Below, one piece after another: positions 4,628-7,824 of a stretch of 7,824 bases of DNA (position 1 is its first letter; each line of letters starts with the position of its first letter). This stretch comes from Methanobacteriota archaeon (GTDB lineage: Archaea; Thermoplasmatota; Thermoplasmata; RBG-16-68-12). The stretch lies in assembly GCA_005878515.1 (NCBI GenBank), contig VBLZ01000114.1, forward strand, positions 1 to 7,824, in the 5' to 3' direction. A program made the translations under genes and the position numbers. A model generated the notes under the pieces. The model was not told where the DNA came from. It worked only from the letters and a program-made list of their open reading frames with translations, and did no database searches.

Positions 4628-6515
4628 AGGCCCGCATCTCGCGGCCGTTCATCGTCGCGCGCGCCACGGCGCACAGCTCGTCTTCGGGCGAGACGACCAA
4701 GGCTTCGTCTCCGGGACGAATCTCCGGATCGGCCTCTCGCACGAACTTCGCGAAGACGTTCTTCCCTTCGCGGTGGAATGGGACGGAGTCCTCGTCGACG
4801 ACAATCCTCAGCCTCGGCAGCGGGAACGCCTGCGCCAGACGACGGGCGCCCGCGGCCTTCAAAGTGAACAACCCATCCGCGGCGCGAAGCGAGACCACGT
4901 GTTCGCCATCCGCGAGGACGTTTCGGACCTTCCCCGTGTTCCTCGATATAACGTACGAGATTGCTCCGGCAAACAGCGCGTCCGCGGCACCTCGACCGAA
5001 TTGGAGGTCAGCCGTGGCCCGGATTCGCAACGCGTTCCAATCGATCGCTCGGCCCCCCGGAGCCCGGGCTCGCAGGTCGTCGAGGGTCGTCTCGCCCTCC
5101 CACAGGATTCCGAACGGAAAACCCGCGCCCGCCGCCCACTCGCGGAAGAAGACCTCGGCCGCTTCGAGGGCTTCCAGGTCGAGCGCCTCCGGGACAATCG
5201 TTTGGCACATCGGCCAGACCTGATCGAGCTCGAGGGGCACCGGGCCCCACACCGACTTGACCACGAAGTGGACGTCCGCCACGCGGGCGACTTGGTCGAC
5301 CACCGCAGCCAGGCGCTCGCCAAACGGCCGGCCGCCCTCGGGGAAAACGAGGAGGCCTTTCGCGAGAGGTGCGCTATATCGCTCCTGAAGCCGCCGCCGG
5401 AACCGATGGAGGATCGGGCGATGCGCGGTCTCGGCGCCGACGTAGGTGAGCGCTCCGGGGCGGGAAACCGGTTCGAACTCTTCCAGGAATTCGTTATGGC
5501 GGCGGAGCTCGCGCACGGCGTCCAGCAGCGCGGGATGGGCGCGCGCCCGCCGCTCCGCCAGCCCCCACAGGTCGCCCTCGGCGATCGCTTGACGGACCTC
5601 CCGGATCGCACCGAAGCACGCGTGCAGGTTGTGTTCGGCGAGGAGGGTCTCCTCGGCCGCGATCTTCTCCATAGGATGCGCGGTGCAGACGGGACAGAGG
5701 CAGCTGCTCTCTCGGACGTCGGCCGCACGACGCGTCCCGTCCGCGAAGAGCATGCGGCCGTCGCGGGCGTACTTCGCGTACGAGGCCGAGTCGAACAGGT
5801 CGCAGCCGAGCAAGGTGGCGAGCGGGAAGACCAGCGGATGGCCCGCGCCGAACAGATGCACGGGCTTCGAGGGGTCGAGGCCTTTTTTCGAAGCGATGAT
5901 GACACGGACGAGGTCTCGGAACCGGTAGGTCTCGAGCAGGGGCACCACGCCCCCGATCGCGCACACCGCGACGTCGAGCGACGAAACCGACCGCGCGCAC
6001 CGCTCGCGCAAATCCGGATGGAGGCCCCCCTGGACCGCGCCGACGAGGGCCATGTCGCCCCGAAGGGAGACGGCCTCGTGCGCCCGGCGGACCGTCTCGT
6101 CGACGTCGGCCGAGGCTCGATCATAAGCGTGGCCCGGCTCCGAGAACACATCGAGCATCGTCCCGAGGTCGGCCTGGATCGCCTTTTGGAAGGCGATGAC
6201 TTCCGCGTTCGTGACGTCCACGTCGCCGTACACATGGGATTGGAACGCCCCGGAATCCGTCATGACGGCTCCCGGAAAGCCGAGGAACCTGTGGATGCCG
6301 TCGCGCACGATCGCGTCCCGGTCCAGCGATTTCCCGAGGATGTACGCATTCGTGATTAGGATCTGCGCCCCGAACCGCACGGCCAAGTCCTTGGGGGGAA
6401 TGATCGGCCGGTTCGGGTTGACGACCGGGGCGAGCGTCGGCGTCGCGACGGGACCGTGGGCCGTCTCCAGGACCCCGATTCGCGCGAGCCCATCGCGGTC
6501 CCGGACTTCAAACAT
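4560..6515 (-). CDS. tgtA: Archaeosine tRNA-guanine transglycosylase TgtA (with PUA domain)
   Basis: TgtA swaps guanine-15 in the D loop of archaeal tRNAs for preQ0, which is later converted to archaeosine. With ATG at 6515 the protein is 651 aa. The N-terminal barrel has nucleophile-region D87 in MTDSGAFQS, VGAVQGG at about 158-164, the second catalytic Asp, D242, in LFDSASYAKYA, and the zinc site C272-x-C274-x2-C277 with H298. The middle C1/C2 domains follow, including the ADLQFGRGA element near 502-510. A C-terminal PUA domain (about 568-641) has DEDSVPF, GKNVFAKFV, and the closing MRAFKRGVAAHVREG. The frame opens upstream to 6575, but those 20 residues are Arg-rich and contain the likely TATA box, so 6515 is preferred. 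It lacks the ArcS signature, so this is the transglycosylase and not archaeosine synthase. The last 68 bases overlap pcc1 tail to tail. Confidence 0.96.
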   Translation of the reverse strand: MFEVRDRDGLARIGVLETAHGPVATPTLAPVVNPNRPIIPPKDLAVRFGAQILITNAYILGKSLDRDAIVRDGIHRFLGFPGAVMTDSGAFQSHVYGDVDVTNAEVIAFQKAIQADLGTMLDVFSEPGHAYDRASADVDETVRRAHEAVSLRGDMALVGAVQGGLHPDLRERCARSVSSLDVAVCAIGGVVPLLETYRFRDLVRVIIASKKGLDPSKPVHLFGAGHPLVFPLATLLGCDLFDSASYAKYARDGRMLFADGTRRAADVRESSCLCPVCTAHPMEKIAAEETLLAEHNLHACFGAIREVRQAIAEGDLWGLAERRARAHPALLDAVRELRRHNEFLEEFEPVSRPGALTYVGAETAHRPILHRFRRRLQERYSAPLAKGLLVFPEGGRPFGERLAAVVDQVARVADVHFVVKSVWGPVPLELDQVWPMCQTIVPEALDLEALEAAEVFFREWAAGAGFPFGILWEGETTLDDLRARAPGGRAIDWNALRIRATADLQFGRGAADALFAGAISYVISRNTGKVRNVLADGEHVVSLRAADGLFTLKAAGARRLAQAFPLPRLRIVVDEDSVPFHREGKNVFAKFVREADPEIRPGDEALVVSPEDELCAVARATMNGREMRAFKRGVAAHVREGVPRGPSAPRR

Positions 6516-6536
6516 GCGCGGCCATCCGGCCCGCGC

Positions 6537-6543
6537 GAATAAG
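6537..6543 (-). promoter_or_regulatory. TATA-like promoter of tgtA
   Basis: CTTATTC on the minus strand is centred 25 bases before the ATG at 6515, in an otherwise GC-rich region. It supports a leaderless tgtA mRNA and argues against the upstream start at 6575. The box falls in the 95-base divergent region shared with the exonuclease gene. Confidence 0.5.
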
Positions 6544-6610
6544 GCTTTTCGGCCCCTTCGCGCACCTCCCCGCAAGGACTATCTCTCGCACGCCGGCTTC
6601 GCGGGCGCCG

Positions 6611-7432
6611 ATGCTGCGCGAGACGTTCGTCCACATCCCCGGCGTGGGCTACCGAACCGAGGAGCGTCTCTGGCGGAGCGGGATCCGGACGTGGGACGAT
6701 TTCGCCGAGAGATCGAAACCCCGCCGTCTCCCCGCGCGCGTCGCGCATCGCATCGCCGACGAGATCGCACGGTCGGATGAGGCCCTGCGGCGACGGCGGC
6801 ATCGATACTTCGCGCGGAATCTACCCGCGCGAGATCATTGGCGCGCGTGGCCCGAGTTCGGGGACGAGGTCGCCTACCTGGACATCGAGACGACCGGCTT
6901 GTCGCTCGGCCGAGATGCGGTCACCGTGGTCGGGGTGTACGACGGTTCCGCGAGACGATCGTTCATCCAGGGCGACGACCTGGAAGAGCTGCCCTCGGCC
7001 TTGGAACACGCGAAGCTCCTCGTCACCTTCAATGGCTCGCGCTTCGATGTGCCGTTCCTCCGCAAGGCGTTCCCGCGGATGCATCTGGACCAGATTCACC
7101 TCGACCTCGTTCATCCGCTCCGGCGCCTCGGATTCGTCGGCGGCCTCAAGGCAATCGAGTCCCAGGTCGGGATTCTGCGCAGTGAGGAGACGACGGGCCT
7201 CGGAGGATTCGACGCGGTCCGGCTCTGGCGCGCATTCGACGCGGGCGATGACGACGCGCTGGATCTCCTCCTCGAATACAACATGGAAGACGTCGTAAAC
7301 TTGGAGCCGCTCGCCGAGCTCGCGTACAAAGGTCTGCGTTCGTTGTGCCTGGACGGCGGGTTCGTGACGGCCGATCGACTCCCGGATCGAACGAGACCGC
7401 CGAGCCGGACGCCGCGTAAGAGCAGAACCTGA
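6611..7432 (+). CDS. HhH-motif plus RNase H-like (DEDD) 3'-5' exonuclease domain protein
   Basis: This 273-aa protein combines a small N-terminal helix-hairpin-helix region with a DnaQ/YprB-like RNase H-fold nuclease (RNase_H_2 family). The HhH-like segment is at 5-31 (TFVHIPGVGYRTEERLW and following). The nuclease core shows YLDIETTGL with D91 and E93, TFNGSRFDVPFL with D146, HLDLVHPLRR (163-172), and YNMEDVVNL with Y223 and D227. These form the complete acidic set expected for two-metal exonucleases (DEDDy-like spacing). The natural substrate, DNA or RNA, is unknown. The C-terminal 20 residues are Arg/Pro-rich and probably disordered. ATG at 6611 begins right before the HhH motif. The gene is divergent from tgtA across 95 bases, with a weak ACTATCT element about 30 bases upstream of the start. 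Confidence 0.85.
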   Translation: MLRETFVHIPGVGYRTEERLWRSGIRTWDDFAERSKPRRLPARVAHRIADEIARSDEALRRRRHRYFARNLPARDHWRAWPEFGDEVAYLDIETTGLSLGRDAVTVVGVYDGSARRSFIQGDDLEELPSALEHAKLLVTFNGSRFDVPFLRKAFPRMHLDQIHLDLVHPLRRLGFVGGLKAIESQVGILRSEETTGLGGFDAVRLWRAFDAGDDDALDLLLEYNMEDVVNLEPLAELAYKGLRSLCLDGGFVTADRLPDRTRPPSRTPRKSRT

Positions 7433-7460
7433 GCAGAAAGGATCTGGAACGGTCCGATCA

Positions 7461-7473
7461 GGCATCCGATGCC
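7461..7473. repeat. Short perfect inverted repeat between convergent genes
   Basis: GGCATC-C-GATGCC is a perfect 6-bp inverted repeat with a one-base centre, in the 47-base gap between the exonuclease stop and the regulator stop. It could be a small hairpin or a protein-binding palindrome. There is no T-run beside it, so a terminator call is not supported. Confidence 0.3.
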
Positions 7474-7479
7474 GGAGGA

Positions 7480-7818
7480 TCATGCGATTGAAGACGGATC
7501 ACGCAGGTTCATGACCTGTTCGGTGACCGTGTTCTCCGGGGCCGAGGCAAGGTCCATCGGGCCGAACTCGACGCGGGCTCGAAGCGTCCCGTCCTCGAAT
7601 GCGATTCGGACGGACTTCAGTCGGGATCGGTACAGAAGAAGGCCCCTCCCGTTCCGGGTCGGTTCCGCCCGCTCGCAGTACACGAGGCCCAGTCCCTCGA
7701 GTTCCTTGATTCGGCGGTAACACGCGGCGATCGGAATCCCGAACCGGCGGCCGAGGTCGATCGCGGACGCAGGGCGGTCGAACGTTCCCAGGAGGATGCG
7801 TGCGGAATACTCGTCCAT
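7480..7818 (-). CDS. Winged-helix transcriptional regulator, ArsR-like (5' end may lie outside window)
   Basis: This is a small DNA-binding regulator of the archaeal ArsR/winged-helix type. Residues 16-45 form the helix-turn-helix, with ASAIDLGRRFGIP as helix 2 and turn and IAACYRRIKELEGLGLV as the recognition helix. Residues 46-64 form the wing. A strand-rich C-terminal part (LYRSRLKSVRIAFEDG, 62-77) resembles the short sensor or dimer region seen after such HTH domains. There are no metal-binding cysteine pairs: only C33 and C48, one in the recognition helix. ATG at 7818 gives 112 aa. The frame is still open at the window edge, and relatives commonly have residues before this DEYSARILL helix, so the real start may be further upstream. 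The gene converges on the exonuclease gene with a 47-base gap. Its target genes are unknown. Confidence 0.8.
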   Translation of the reverse strand: MDEYSARILLGTFDRPASAIDLGRRFGIPIAACYRRIKELEGLGLVYCERAEPTRNGRGLLLYRSRLKSVRIAFEDGTLRARVEFGPMDLASAPENTVTEQVMNLRDPSSIA

Positions 7819-7824
7819 GATCGT

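Noticed and set aside
4605..6359. 584-codon plus-strand open frame opposite tgtA
   Set aside because: It is a shadow of tgtA on the other strand, rich in Arg/Asp/Glu with no recognisable domain.
4560..6515. Archaeosine synthase ArcS (TgtA2) instead of TgtA
   Set aside because: The catalytic Asp residues and zinc site of the transglycosylase are intact and the ArcS PC-x3-KPY-x2-S-x2-H type signature is not seen.
6516..6575. 20-residue N-terminal extension of tgtA
   Set aside because: Arg/Gly/Ala-rich, not family-like, and it would place the TATA-like box inside coding sequence; ATG 6515 is directly at the conserved start.
1..7824. Mobile element, CRISPR array or phage remnant
   Set aside because: No transposase or integrase motifs, no regularly spaced repeats, no terminal inverted repeats and no shift in base composition were seen; no repeat of the tRNA end marking an attachment site was found.

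Overview
The window looks like a piece of a GC-rich archaeal chromosome, most likely from the Thermoplasmatota; the phylum is inferred and not proven. Archaeal markers are a full-length archaeosine-type tRNA-guanine transglycosylase with a C-terminal PUA domain, an archaeal/eukaryotic-type tRNA methylthiotransferase (e-MtaB), a KEOPS Pcc1 subunit, a tRNA gene without encoded CCA, and TATA-like boxes 25-30 bases upstream of several start codons with almost no leader. Genes are tightly packed on both strands and no gene-free stretch exceeds about 100 bases. I see no insertion sequence, phage gene or CRISPR array.

Left part (1-2411, all minus strand): the N-terminal 103 codons of an aldehyde dehydrogenase run off the left edge. 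Upstream of it, in order, lie a Nudix hydrolase fused to a GmhB/histidinol-phosphatase-like HAD phosphatase, and a COMT-like SAM-dependent O-methyltransferase. The Nudix-HAD gene has its own TATA-like box; the aldehyde dehydrogenase follows it after 33 bases and is probably co-transcribed.

Middle (2484-4627): a 47-codon plus-strand ORF converges on a 90-aa basic helical protein of unknown function. That protein's gene is transcribed divergently from the methylthiotransferase. The last four sense codons and the TAG stop of the methylthiotransferase are nucleotides 1-15 of a tRNA-Gln(UUG) gene, and pcc1 starts five bases after that tRNA ends. A TTTATA box lies inside the methylthiotransferase coding sequence, 26 bases before the tRNA.

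Right part (4560-7824): tgtA (minus) converges on pcc1 with a 68-base overlap and is divergent from a helix-hairpin-helix plus RNase H-like exonuclease gene. A winged-helix regulator on the minus strand closes the window.

Functionally the centre is a tRNA-modification cluster. KEOPS (Pcc1) helps make t6A37, the methylthiotransferase turns t6A37 into ms2t6A37, and TgtA exchanges G15 for preQ0 on the way to archaeosine. The most unusual feature is the interlocked methylthiotransferase / tRNA-Gln / pcc1 arrangement, in which tRNA maturation would cut the upstream mRNA before its stop codon and give the downstream mRNA its 5' end.
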